64,000 nt of DNA from contig CAWBIU010000003.1 in the NCBI GenBank assembly GCA_963789015.1, forward strand, positions 62,001-126,000, given 5' to 3'. Below the pieces are notes generated by a model. It was not told the origin of the DNA. It saw only the letters and a program-made list of their open reading frames with translations, and ran no database searches. A program made the translations under genes and the position numbers. Positions 45,196-53,748 of the stretch are shown in pieces. The stretch comes from JAOPZW01 sp963789015 (GTDB taxonomy: Bacteria > Actinomycetota > Thermoleophilia > Solirubrobacterales > Solirubrobacteraceae). Positions within the stretch are counted from its first letter, which is position 1, and the number at the start of each line of letters is the position of its first letter.

Positions 45196-47540
45196 ACGCG
45201 GACGAGCCGATCTACGAGATCGACCCCTGGGAGATCCGCGAGGCGGAGCTGCACCTCGACGCGCTGGCGCAGAGCGAGTCGGTCTTCGCGCTCGCCAACG
45301 GCCACATCGGGATGCGCGGGAACCTCGACGAGGGCGACCCGTACGGGCTCCCGGGCACCTATCTCAACGGGCTGCACGAAGTGCGCCCGCTCCCCTACGC
45401 GGAGACCGCCTACGGCAACCCGGAGGCGGGCGAGACGGTCATCAACGTCACCGACGGCAAGCTGCTGCGCCTGCTCGTCGACGACGAGCTGTTCGACGTC
45501 CGCTACGGCGAGCTGCTCGAGCACGAGCGCGTGCTCGACCTGCGCGCGGGCGTCCTGCGCCGACGCGTCCACTGGCGCTCGCCCGCCGGAGACGAGGTGC
45601 GGATCTCCTCGACGCGGCTCGTGTCGCTGCCCCAGCGCGGGGCGGCGGCGATCCTCTACGAGGTCGAGCCGGTCGGCGAGGGCTCGCGGATCATCGTCCA
45701 GTCCGAGCTCGTGGCCAACGAGGACGGCCAGCCGCTCGCCTCGAACGACCCCCGCGCATCGGCGGTGATGCGCGACCCGCTGATGGCCGAGGAGCACGTC
45801 GCCCACGAGCTTGCGGTGATGCTCATCCACAGCACGCGCCGCAGCGGGCTGCGCATGGCCGCAGCCATGGACCACAAGATCGACGGACCGCCGGGCTGTG
45901 GCATCGACGTCGAGGCCGGCGAGCACGTCGGCCGTGTCACGATCGCCGCCGACGTGCCCGCGGGCAGTCGCCTGCGCGTCCTGAAGTTCCTCGCGTACGG
46001 CTGGTCCGGCCACCGCTCGCTGCCCTCCGTGCGCGCGCAGGTGCGCGGCAGCCTGGCCGAGGCGCGCCACAGCGGCTGGGAGGGCCTGTGCCGGCTGCAG
46101 CGGGAGTACCTCGACGACTTCTGGGAGCGCGCCGACGTCGAGATCGAGGGCGACGACGAACTCCAGCAGGCCATGCGCTTCGGGCTCTTCCACGTGCTCC
46201 AGGCCGGCGCGCGCGCCGAGCAGCGCGCGATCCCGGCCAAGGGCCTGACCGGCTCGGGCTACGACGGCCACGCCTTCTGGGACACGGAGTCCTTCGTGCT
46301 CCCGGTGCTCACCTACACGGTGCCCGGGGCGGCCCGAGATGCGCTGTTGTGGCGCCGCGCCACGCTCGACCTCGCGCGCGAGCGCGCGCATCAGCTCGAC
46401 CTGCAGGGCGCCGCCTTCCCGTGGCGCACGATCGCCGGGCGCGAGTGCTCCGGCTACTGGCCCGCGGGGACGGCCGCCGTCCACATCGCCGCCGACATCG
46501 CCGACGCCGTCCTGCGCTACGAGCGGGCGGTCGACGACGACGCCTTCTCGCGCGAGGCGGCGGTGCCGCTGCTCGTCGAGACCGCGCGCCTGTGGGCGGC
46601 GCTCGGCCACCACGACGTCGACGGCCAGTTCCGCATCGAGGGCGTCACCGGGCCCGACGAGTACAGCGCGCTGGGCGACAACAACGTCTACACGAACCTG
46701 ATGGCCAGGCGGAACCTCGAGGCCGCGGCGGACGTCGTCCGCCGCCATCCCGAGGAGGCGCACGAGCTCGGCGTCGACGTCGCGGAGGTCAGCCGCTGGC
46801 GCGCCGCCGCGCGCGCGATGCGCCTGCCCTACGACGAGCGTCTGGACATCCATCCGCAGTCGGACGGGTTCACCGACCAGGCGCTCTGGGACTTCGAGGG
46901 CACGAGCGCCGACCTGTACCCGCTGCTGCTCAACTTCCCGTACTTCTCGCTGTACCGAACGCAGGTGGTCAAGCAGGCCGACCTCGTCCTCGCCCTCTAC
47001 ACCTGCGGCTGGGCCTTCACCGACGAGCAGAAGGCGCGCAACTTCGCCTACTACGAGGGGATCACCGTGCGCGACTCGTCGCTGTCGGCGTGCGTGCAGG
47101 CGATCGTCGCGGCCGAGACCGGCCACCTCGATCTCGCCTACGACTACCTCGGCGAGGCGGCGCTGATGGACCTGCGCGACCTGCACCACAACTCCGACAC
47201 CGGGCTGCACATCGCCTCGCTCGGCGGCTGCTGGCTGGCCGTCGCGGCCGGCTTCGGGGGCTTCCGCGACCAGGACGGCGACCTGCGCTTCGCCCCGCGC
47301 ATGCCCGACCGCCTCACACGCGTGGCCTTCCGTCTGACCGTGCGCGAGCGGCGGCTGCGCGTCGAGCTGGCCGGCGACACGGCGACCTACACGCTCGAGG
47401 CGGGCGACGAGCTCGAGATCGTCCACGAGGGCAACGCGCTGACCGTCCGCCCCGGCGAGCCGGAGGAGCGGGCGATCACCCGCCCGCCGCAGCGCCCGCG
47501 ACCCGATCAGCCGCCCGGACGCGAGCCGTCGAGGCGCTGA
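45192..47540 (+). CDS. GH65 family glycoside phosphorylase (maltose/trehalose/kojibiose type)
   Basis: The 782-residue enzyme has the N-terminal beta-sandwich (ESVFALANGHIGMRGNLDEG), the barrel with YDGHAFWDTESFVLPVLTY, and the catalytic acid Glu in VTGPDEYSALGDNNVYTN near 488, then KQADLVLALYTCGW. GH65 phosphorylases split an alpha-linked disaccharide with phosphate and release beta-glucose 1-phosphate, matching the adjoining pgmB. The substrate is uncertain among trehalose, maltose and kojibiose. Its 3' end overlaps the converging GntR gene by 34 bases. Confidence 0.9.
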   Translation: MNADEPIYEIDPWEIREAELHLDALAQSESVFALANGHIGMRGNLDEGDPYGLPGTYLNGLHEVRPLPYAETAYGNPEAGETVINVTDGKLLRLLVDDELFDVRYGELLEHERVLDLRAGVLRRRVHWRSPAGDEVRISSTRLVSLPQRGAAAILYEVEPVGEGSRIIVQSELVANEDGQPLASNDPRASAVMRDPLMAEEHVAHELAVMLIHSTRRSGLRMAAAMDHKIDGPPGCGIDVEAGEHVGRVTIAADVPAGSRLRVLKFLAYGWSGHRSLPSVRAQVRGSLAEARHSGWEGLCRLQREYLDDFWERADVEIEGDDELQQAMRFGLFHVLQAGARAEQRAIPAKGLTGSGYDGHAFWDTESFVLPVLTYTVPGAARDALLWRRATLDLARERAHQLDLQGAAFPWRTIAGRECSGYWPAGTAAVHIAADIADAVLRYERAVDDDAFSREAAVPLLVETARLWAALGHHDVDGQFRIEGVTGPDEYSALGDNNVYTNLMARRNLEAAADVVRRHPEEAHELGVDVAEVSRWRAAARAMRLPYDERLDIHPQSDGFTDQALWDFEGTSADLYPLLLNFPYFSLYRTQVVKQADLVLALYTCGWAFTDEQKARNFAYYEGITVRDSSLSACVQAIVAAETGHLDLAYDYLGEAALMDLRDLHHNSDTGLHIASLGGCWLAVAAGFGGFRDQDGDLRFAPRMPDRLTRVAFRLTVRERRLRVELAGDTATYTLEAGDELEIVHEGNALTVRPGEPEERAITRPPQRPRPDQPPGREPSRR

Positions 47541-48187
47541 GCGTCGTCGCCGCCGGCGGCCGCGCGCTGGCGCTGGCGCAGCGCCGCCGCGACGTGCGAG
47601 AGATGGCGGCGCATGGCGCGCTCGGCGGCGTCGCCGTCCCCGGCGGCGATCGCGTCGACGATCGCCGTGTGCTCGCGGTGCGACTTCTCCGGGCGGCCCG
47701 GGAGCAGCACGGTGCGGTACTGGTAGCGGACGATCTGGGAGATCATCATCCCCGACAGCCGGCGCACGGTCTCGTGGCCGGAGATCTCGAGGATCCGCCG
47801 GTGCAGCGACGCGTTGGCGTCCGAGACGGCCATCAGGTCGCCGCGCTCGCGCAGGGCCGCCATCTCGCGCACGATCCGGCGCAGGGCGCGCACGTCCTCG
47901 GGCGTCGCGCGCTGCGCGGCCTGCCGCGCCGCAAGGCCCTCGAGCGCCGCGCGCACCTCGAGGATCTCGACCGCCTCCTCGTCGGAGACGCGGCGCACGC
48001 GCGCGCCGCGGTGGCGCTCGCGCTCGACGAGGCCGTCGTGCTCGAGGCGGACGAGGGCCATGCGGACCGCGGCGCGCCCGACGCCCAGGCGTCTGCTCAG
48101 GTCCTCCTCGACGAGCCGCTCGCTGGGGAGCAGCTCACCCGAGACGATCGCCTCGCGGAGCACGTGGTATCCGTCGTCGTCGATCAT
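47507..48187 (-). CDS. GntR family regulator (FadR/FCD subfamily)
   Basis: The 226-residue regulator has a GntR winged helix (LVEEDLSRRLGVGRAAVRMA, then RLEHDGLVERERHRGARV) and an all-helical FCD domain with SLHRRILEISGHETVRRL and REHTAIVDAIAAGD, where His residues usually bind a metal and the effector acid. The site it probably binds lies at 48202-48225 between its own start and the MetE-like gene, and a related site precedes the binding-protein gene at 53749. Effector: likely a carboxylate of the catabolic pathway. Confidence 0.88.
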   Translation of the reverse strand: MIDDDGYHVLREAIVSGELLPSERLVEEDLSRRLGVGRAAVRMALVRLEHDGLVERERHRGARVRRVSDEEAVEILEVRAALEGLAARQAAQRATPEDVRALRRIVREMAALRERGDLMAVSDANASLHRRILEISGHETVRRLSGMMISQIVRYQYRTVLLPGRPEKSHREHTAIVDAIAAGDGDAAERAMRRHLSHVAAALRQRQRAAAGGDDAQRLDGSRPGG

Positions 48188-48201
48188 CGCCCGGGACCCT
48201 G

Positions 48202-48225
48202 TTTGTCGACCGGATTGTCAACAAA
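48202..48225. promoter_or_regulatory. GntR operator between regulator and catabolic operon
   Basis: TTTGTCGAC (48202-48210) and GTCAACAAA (48217-48225) form a 9-bp inverted repeat with one mismatch and a 6-base spacer, 14 bases upstream of the GntR start. Inside it, GGATTGTCAACAA (48212-48224) is the exact reverse complement of the 13-base TTGTTGACAATCC found at 53699-53711. FCD-type regulators usually bind TTGT-Nn-ACAA palindromes. Confidence 0.7.
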
Positions 48226-48269
48226 TAGCTAGGATCGAGACGACGATACCCGAACGGCGGAGAGCGATC

Positions 48270-49394
48270 ATGCCCCCACGCAGCACGCCCCCGTTTCGCG
48301 CCGATCACGTCGGGAGCCTCCTGCGTCCGCCGCAGCTGCTCAAGGCGCGAGAGGACCACGCGGCCGGCGCCATCGACGACGACGAGCTGAAGGCCGTCGA
48401 GGACGACGCGATCCGCGACGTCGTCCGACGCCAGGAGGAGGTCGGCCTGCGGTCGGCCACCGACGGCGAGTTCCGCCGCGAGTCCTGGCACATGGACTTC
48501 ATCTACCAGCTCGGCGGGATCACCAAGGTCCAGGACGACACGATCCACGTCCACTTCGAGAACGCCGAGCGCGAGTACGACTGGGCGCCGCCGTCGGCCC
48601 ACGTCGCCGACACGGTGACGCTCCCGCGGCCGATCTTCGCCGACCACTTCACGTTCCTGCGCGAGACGGTCGCGACCGCGACCCCGAAGCTCACGATCCC
48701 CTCGCCGAGCATGGTCCACTACCGCGGCGGGCGGTCGGCCATCGACGAGTCCGTCTACCCGGACCTCGACGAGTTCTGGAGCGACCTGACCGCCGCCTAC
48801 GCGCAGGAGATCAGCGCCCTCGCCGACCTCGGCTGCACCTACCTGCAGCTCGACGACACGAGCCTGGCCTACATGAACGACCCGCGCCAGCGCGAGCACG
48901 TCGCCTCGATCGGCGGCGACCCCGAGCACCAGCACGAGACCTACATCGCCAACATCAACCGCGCGCTCGCCGGGCGGCCCGAGGGCCTCACGATCACGAC
49001 GCACATGTGCCGCGGCAACAACCAGTCGATGTGGGCCGCCTCGGGCAGCTACGACTTCGTCGCCGACGCGCTGTTCAACCAGCTCGAGGTCGACGGCTTC
49101 TTCATGGAGTGGGACGACGAGCGCTCGGGCGGCTTCGAGCCGCTGCGCTACGTCCCCGAGGGCAAGATCGTCGTGCTCGGCCTCGTCACGTCCAAGCGCC
49201 CCGACCTCGAGGCCAAGGACGACCTCAAGCGCCGCGTCGAGGAGGCGTCGAAGTTCGTCGACGTCGAGCAGCTGTGCCTGTCGCCGCAGTGCGGCTTCTC
49301 CTCGACGCGCGAGGGCAACGACCTGACCATCGACGAGCAGTTCGCCAAGCTGCGGCTCGTCGTCGAGACGGCGGAGGAGATCTGGGGCTCGTGA
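48270..49394 (+). CDS. Stand-alone MetE-type zinc methyltransferase (COG0620)
   Basis: The 374-residue protein corresponds to the catalytic half of cobalamin-independent methionine synthase: ADHVGSLLRPPQLLKAREDH start, TDGEFRRESW, YLQLDDTSLAY, and zinc ligands His245 and Cys247 (TTHMCRGN), Glu near 280 (FFMEWDDERSG) and Cys341 (LSPQCGF). The N-terminal folate domain of true MetE is absent. Members move methyl groups between small donors and a thiol. As first gene of a GalB/aldolase/dioxygenase operon behind the GntR operator, it may remove a methyl from the substrate. Confidence 0.82.
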   Translation: MPPRSTPPFRADHVGSLLRPPQLLKAREDHAAGAIDDDELKAVEDDAIRDVVRRQEEVGLRSATDGEFRRESWHMDFIYQLGGITKVQDDTIHVHFENAEREYDWAPPSAHVADTVTLPRPIFADHFTFLRETVATATPKLTIPSPSMVHYRGGRSAIDESVYPDLDEFWSDLTAAYAQEISALADLGCTYLQLDDTSLAYMNDPRQREHVASIGGDPEHQHETYIANINRALAGRPEGLTITTHMCRGNNQSMWAASGSYDFVADALFNQLEVDGFFMEWDDERSGGFEPLRYVPEGKIVVLGLVTSKRPDLEAKDDLKRRVEEASKFVDVEQLCLSPQCGFSSTREGNDLTIDEQFAKLRLVVETAEEIWGS

Positions 49395-50483
49395 GCGCGG
49401 CCCCTCCGCGGGCGGAGGTCGTCGGCTCGCTGCTGCGCCCGCGCGCCTGCGAACGGCGCGCGAGGAGCACGCCGCCGGCGACCTCGGCGACGCGGCGTTC
49501 AAGCGCATCGAGGACGCCGAGGTCGACCGCGCGATCGCGATGCAGGAGGCGGCCGGCATGGAGGTCGTGACCGACGGCGAGTTCCGTCGCGCGCACTTCA
49601 CCGGCTCGCTGTCGGAGGCGGTCGACGGGATGGGCGAGGTCCCCGCCGCGGGACACGACTGGCACGGCGACGACGAGCTGCGCTACGCCCACCAGCGCGC
49701 GGTGACCGGGCGCCTGCGCCGGCGCCGCTCGCTCGCCCAGGAGGAGTTCGTCTACGCGCGCGCCCGCGCGAGCGCGCCCGTCAAGGTGACGCTGCCGAGC
49801 CCGCTGATGATGCAGACGTTCTGGTCGCCCGAGCACTCGACGGCGGCGTACTCCGACCCGTTCGAGATGTTCGAGGACGCCGCCGCGCTCGTCTGCGAGG
49901 AGATCGCCGACCTCAGGGCGCTGGGCTGCGAGTACGTCCAGATCGACGCGCCCGAGCTGGCGACGCTCGTCGATCCCTCGGTCCGCGAGGCGTACGTGGC
50001 GCGCGGCATCGATCCCGAGCGGATGCTCACCGAGGGCGTCGAGATCCTCGACGGCGTGGCGGCCACGCCCGGCGTGCGCCACGCGCTGCACCTGTGCCGC
50101 GGCAACCGCGACGGGCACTGGCAGGCGGCCGGCGGCTACGAGGCGATCTCGCGCCAGGTCTTCGCCGGCGCCGAGCGCTTCGACACGTTCTTCCTCGAGT
50201 ACGACGACGAGCGCTCGGGCGGCTTCGAGCCGCTCGCCGACCTGCCCGACGACCGCGTCGTCGTGCTCGGGCTCGTGTCGACGAAGCGCACGGAGCTCGA
50301 GGACGCCGAGGCGCTGCTGGCGCGCGTGAGGAGGCCGCGCGCTTCCATCCGCGCGAGCGCCTCGCGGTCTCGCCGCAGTGCGGCTTCGAGTCGGCGATCG
50401 GCAACTACCCGCTCGACGAGGCCGGCCAGGAGCGCAAGCTGCGGCTCGTCGCCGAGGTCGCCCGGCGGGCGTGGGGCGCATGA
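49391..50483 (+). pseudogene. Second MetE-type methyltransferase, two apparent frameshifts
   Basis: A GTG at 49391, overlapping the first paralogue's stop, opens VSAAPPRAEVVGSLLRP. Near 49445 the frame must move by one base to continue LRTAREEHAAGDLGDAAFKR and the long central part (TDGEFRRAHFTGSL, YVQIDAPELATLV, LHLCRGNRDG, FFLEYDDERSGGFEPL). Near 50325 another one-base move restores EEAARFHPRERLAVSPQCGF and the end GQERKLRLVAEVARRAWGA. Each site needs one added base; the intact length would be 364 residues. All zinc ligands are kept, which argues for sequencing errors rather than decay. Confidence 0.72.
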
Positions 50484-51406
50484 GCGACGGCCATCCCGTC
50501 CCCACCGAGCGCGCCCGCGAGATCGTCCGCGGCGGCTACGACGTCCACGTCCACATCGCCCCGGACGTCGTCGAGCGGCGCATCAGCGACCTCGCGCTCG
50601 CCCACCGCTTCGCCGAGCTCGGGCTCGCCGGCTTCGGCCTCAAGTCGCACTACACCTCGACGGCCGAGCGCGCCCGCGTGGTCAGCGAGGCGGTCCCCGA
50701 GGTCGACGTGCTCGGCGCCCTCGTGCTCAACCGCGCCGTCGGCGGCCTGAACGCGGTCGCGCTCGAGATCGCCGCGCGCGAGGGCGCGCGGATCGTGTGG
50801 TTCCCGACCGTCAGCTCGGTCAACGAGCAGCACGAGGTGCTCGCCGCCGATCCCGGCGGCAAGGTCCCGGTGTGGGTGCGCTTCGAGCTCGAGCTGCGCG
50901 AGTCCGGCGTCGTCCCCGAGCCGGTGGCCGTCGTCGACGAGGACGGCGACCTGCTGTCCGAGGCGCGCGAGGTGCTGAGCGCGATCGCCCGCCACGACCT
51001 CGTCCTCGCCACCGGCCACCTCGCGCGCGACGAGATCTTCGCCGTCGTCGACGGCGCGGTCGAGGCCGGCGTGCGGCGGATCGTCGTCACCCACCCCGAG
51101 TTCCCCTCGCAGGACCTCTCGGTCGAGGACCAGTGCGCGCTGGCCGAGCGCGGCGCGCTCATGGAGCGCGCGTTCACGACGCCCTACACCGGCAAGGTCT
51201 CGTGGGCGCGCGTGCTCGAGGCCAGCCGCGCGGTCGGGCCCGAGCGCACGGTCTGGGTCACCGACCTCGGGCAGGTCTTCAACCCGCCCGTCGAGGACGG
51301 CCTCGCGCTCATGGCCGACACCTTCCTGGAGGCGGGCTTCACGGACGAGGAGGTCCACACGATGGCGGTCACGAACACCCGCGCCCTCGCGGAGCGACCG
51401 GCGTGA
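50480..51406 (+). CDS. DUF6282-type metal-dependent hydrolase (amidohydrolase-like)
   Basis: The 308-residue protein begins its core with GGYDVHVHIAPDV (His23, His25), the first-strand metal motif of TIM-barrel amidohydrolases. LVLATGHLARDEIFAVV and GVRRIVVTHPEFPSQDLS follow and carry further His residues, then VWVTDLGQVFNPP with an Asp. No substrate is known for the family. Between a methyltransferase and a 4-oxalomesaconate hydratase, it could open a pyrone-dicarboxylate lactone as LigI does in another pathway; this is inference. ATGA coupled on both sides. Confidence 0.72.
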   Translation: MSDGHPVPTERAREIVRGGYDVHVHIAPDVVERRISDLALAHRFAELGLAGFGLKSHYTSTAERARVVSEAVPEVDVLGALVLNRAVGGLNAVALEIAAREGARIVWFPTVSSVNEQHEVLAADPGGKVPVWVRFELELRESGVVPEPVAVVDEDGDLLSEAREVLSAIARHDLVLATGHLARDEIFAVVDGAVEAGVRRIVVTHPEFPSQDLSVEDQCALAERGALMERAFTTPYTGKVSWARVLEASRAVGPERTVWVTDLGQVFNPPVEDGLALMADTFLEAGFTDEEVHTMAVTNTRALAERPA

Positions 51407-52116
51407 GCCGGCGCATCCAGGTCATCGGCGCGCACTCGGCGGACTTCGTCTGGCGCGCGGGCGGGGCGATCGCCAAGGCCGTCGAGGCGGGCGGCGTGGC
51501 CGAGGTCGTCGCGCTGTCCTACGGCGAGCGCGGCGAGTCGGGCGAGCTGTGGAAGGAGGAGGGCCAGACGCTCGACAACGTCAAGCGCGTGCGCCACGCC
51601 GAGGCCGAGGCGGCGGCGGGCGCGCTGGGGGCGGGCTTCCGCGCCCTGGACCTGGGCGACTACCCGCTGCAGATCGACGCCGACGGGCTGGCGCTGATCA
51701 CCGAGACGATCCGCGAGTTCGCGCCCGACGTGCTCGTCACCCACACCGACACCGACCCGTTCAACCCCGACCATCCCGTCGCGCACGCCGCAGTCGACCG
51801 TGCGCGCGGGCTGGCCGCCGGCGCCGGCGTGCAGAGCGCGTTCGCGACGATCCGCCCGCCGGCGCTGTTCCTGTTCGAGCCCCACCAGCCCGAGCTGTGC
51901 AACTTCACCCCGACGACGTTCGTGGACATCACCTCGGTGATCGAGGCCAAGCGGGAGGCGATGGCGCACATGAAGGCGCAGGCGTACCTGCAGACCTACT
52001 ACGGCCAGCGCGCCGAGCAGCGCGCCAACCACGCGCGGCGCGCCTCGGGCGAAGGCTCGGTGCAGTACGCCGAGGCCTTCCAGCGCGTCATCCCGCAGCT
52101 GGTGAGCGTCCTGTGA
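51403..52116 (+). CDS. galB: PIG-L family 4-oxalomesaconate hydratase (GalB-like)
   Basis: The 237-residue protein has the unusual first motif GAHSADFVWRAGGAIAKA (residues 9-26) in place of the PIG-L deacetylase AHPDDE, followed by SYGERGESGELWKEEG, LGDYPLQID, a HTDTDPFNPDHPVAH metal motif (His124, His128) and LFEPHQPELCNF. As I recall it, this combination is characteristic of GalB of gallate degradation, which hydrates 4-oxalomesaconate to 4-carboxy-4-hydroxy-2-oxoadipate. The next gene encodes the matching aldolase, which supports the assignment. Confidence 0.78.
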   Translation: MSRRIQVIGAHSADFVWRAGGAIAKAVEAGGVAEVVALSYGERGESGELWKEEGQTLDNVKRVRHAEAEAAAGALGAGFRALDLGDYPLQIDADGLALITETIREFAPDVLVTHTDTDPFNPDHPVAHAAVDRARGLAAGAGVQSAFATIRPPALFLFEPHQPELCNFTPTTFVDITSVIEAKREAMAHMKAQAYLQTYYGQRAEQRANHARRASGEGSVQYAEAFQRVIPQLVSVL

Positions 52117-52739
52117 GCACGCTCTCCGAGCTCGCGCGGCTGGGCAGCGCGACGGTCTACGAGGCGGCCGGGCGCGGCCTGTTCGTCGACGCCGACCTGA
52201 TCCCGGTCGTGCCCGGCGCGCGCGTCGCCGGCCCGGCGCGGACCGTGCGCTGCGGCCAGAACGACAACCTGATGGTCCACGCCGCGATGCCAGAGGTCCA
52301 GCCCGGCGACGTGCTCGTGCTGAGCATGCCGCTGCCCGAGCCCGTCGCGCTGTTCGGCGGCCTGCTGGCCACCCAGGCGCGCGCCCGCGGCGCCGCCGCC
52401 GTGCTCGTCGACGCCTCGGTGCGCGACGTCGATGAGCTGGCCGAGCTGGGCCCGCCGACGTGGACGCGCTGGGTGCGCGTGCGCGGCGCGACGAAGGCCG
52501 AGGTCGGCGCGCTGGACGTTCCCGTCGTCGTCGGCGGGGCGCGCATCCGGCCGGGCGACGTCGTCGTGCTCGACGCCGACGGCGTCGCCGTGGTCGAGGC
52601 CGAGCGCGTCGACGAGGTCCTCGCGGCCGCGCTCGACCGCGAGGAGAACGAGCGCGTGAAGGCCGGGAAGCTCGCCTCGGGCCTGCACTCCTACGACCTC
52701 GACGGCCTGCGCGAGCGGGTCGAGGGCAGGTCGCCGTGA
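52113..52739 (+). CDS. RraA-like 4-carboxy-4-hydroxy-2-oxoadipate aldolase (LigK/GalC type)
   Basis: The 208-residue protein has the RraA/class II pyruvate aldolase features: LGSATVYEAAGR, GPARTVRCGQNDNLMVHAAM, the oxalate/pyruvate loop FGGLLATQARARGAAAV (Gly82-Leu85) and DASVRDVDEL with the conserved Arg104-Asp105 pair. LigK/GalC enzymes cleave the GalB product to pyruvate and oxaloacetate. The GTG start overlaps the galB stop and its own stop overlaps the dioxygenase gene, placing all three in one pathway. Confidence 0.8.
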   Translation: MSTLSELARLGSATVYEAAGRGLFVDADLIPVVPGARVAGPARTVRCGQNDNLMVHAAMPEVQPGDVLVLSMPLPEPVALFGGLLATQARARGAAAVLVDASVRDVDELAELGPPTWTRWVRVRGATKAEVGALDVPVVVGGARIRPGDVVVLDADGVAVVEAERVDEVLAAALDREENERVKAGKLASGLHSYDLDGLRERVEGRSP

Positions 52740-53692
52740 GCGAGATCGCCCACCTCGGGCCGGTCGAGCTGCTGACCCCGCGCGCCGAGGAGAGCCTGCG
52801 CTTCTTCGAGGACGTGCTCGGCATGGAGGTCGAGGGCCGCGCGGGCGGCTCGGTCTACCTGCGCGGCTGGGGCGACTACCAGCCCTACAGCCTCAAGCTG
52901 ACCGAGTCGGAGACCTCGGGCATGGCGGTGCTCGGGCTGCGCGCGTGGAGCCAGGAGGCGCTCGAGCGGCGCGTCGCCGCGATCGAGCAGGCGGGCCGCG
53001 GCGAGGGCTGGACCGCGGGCGAGCGCGGGCGTGGCCCGGGATACCGCTTCACCGACCCCGACGGGCACCCGTTCGAGATCTACTTCGAGACGGAGCGCTA
53101 CGAGCCGCCCGAGCACCTGCGCCCGTCGCTGAAGAACCAGCCCCAGCGCTACACGGGCCGCGGCGCGGCGGTCAAGCGCCTGGACCACGTCAACGTGCTC
53201 GCGGCCGACGTCCGCCCCAACCGCGTGTTCGCCACCGACGTCCTCGGCTACCGCCTCTACGAGCGCATCGAGCTCGACGACGGCACGGAGACGGGCGCCT
53301 GGATGAGCGCGACGATCGCCGCCCACGAGCTCATCTACACCAAGGACGCCTACGGCGCGCGCGGCCGCCTGCACCACCTCGCCTTCTGGGTCGACACGCG
53401 CGAGGAGTGCCTGCGCGCCGCCGACCTGTTCCTCGACCACGGCATCGAGATCGAGGCCGCGCCGTCCAAGCACGCGATCGCGCAGGGCTTCTTCCTGTAC
53501 GGCATCGAGCCCGGCGGCAACCGCATCGAGGTCACGACCGGCGGCTACCTGGTCTACGACCCGCAGCAGCCCCCGGTGGTGTGGACGGAGGCCGAGCGGC
53601 GCAGGGGCCAGGCGTGGGGCGTGAAGACCGTCGAGAGCTTCCACACCTACGGCACGCCGCCGGTCGAGGCGCCTGCCGCGCACGGCTCGTAG
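52736..53692 (+). CDS. Type I (VOC) extradiol dioxygenase, catechol 2,3-dioxygenase-like
   Basis: The 318-residue two-domain VOC protein keeps the Fe(II) triad in the C-terminal domain: His151 (RLDHVNVLAAD), His214 (LHHLAFWVD) and Glu265 (GGNRIEVTTGGY). The N-terminal domain (IAHLGPVELLTPRAEESLRF) lacks metal ligands, as usual. Late GYLVYDPQQPPVVW and a tyrosine-rich tail fit catechol 2,3-dioxygenase relatives. It would cleave a catecholic ring next to the hydroxyls. Together with GalB and the aldolase it forms a ring-cleavage-to-central-metabolism route. Confidence 0.85.
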   Translation: MSEIAHLGPVELLTPRAEESLRFFEDVLGMEVEGRAGGSVYLRGWGDYQPYSLKLTESETSGMAVLGLRAWSQEALERRVAAIEQAGRGEGWTAGERGRGPGYRFTDPDGHPFEIYFETERYEPPEHLRPSLKNQPQRYTGRGAAVKRLDHVNVLAADVRPNRVFATDVLGYRLYERIELDDGTETGAWMSATIAAHELIYTKDAYGARGRLHHLAFWVDTREECLRAADLFLDHGIEIEAAPSKHAIAQGFFLYGIEPGGNRIEVTTGGYLVYDPQQPPVVWTEAERRRGQAWGVKTVESFHTYGTPPVEAPAAHGS

Positions 53693-53697
53693 CCGAT

Positions 53698-53711
53698 ATT
53701 GTTGACAATCC
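53698..53711 (+). promoter_or_regulatory. Second GntR operator, upstream of the binding-protein gene
   Basis: ATTGT (53698-53702), TG and ACAAT (53705-53709) form a perfect palindrome. The 13 bases TTGTTGACAATCC (53699-53711) are the exact reverse complement of part of the site at 48212-48224, 5.5 kb away. It also contains a -35-like TTGACA. It lies 38 bases before the ATG of the substrate-binding protein and so probably puts that gene under the same GntR regulator. Confidence 0.7.
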
Positions 53712-53748
53712 TGGAGCGAATCGAGGCCCCGAGGAGGAGGAGAGGCCG

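Noticed and set aside
51403..52116. Calling the PIG-L protein a sugar N-deacetylase such as MshB
   Set aside because: The AHPDDE metal motif is replaced by AHSADF with WRAGG following, the GalB pattern, and it is coupled to an RraA-type aldolase and an extradiol dioxygenase.
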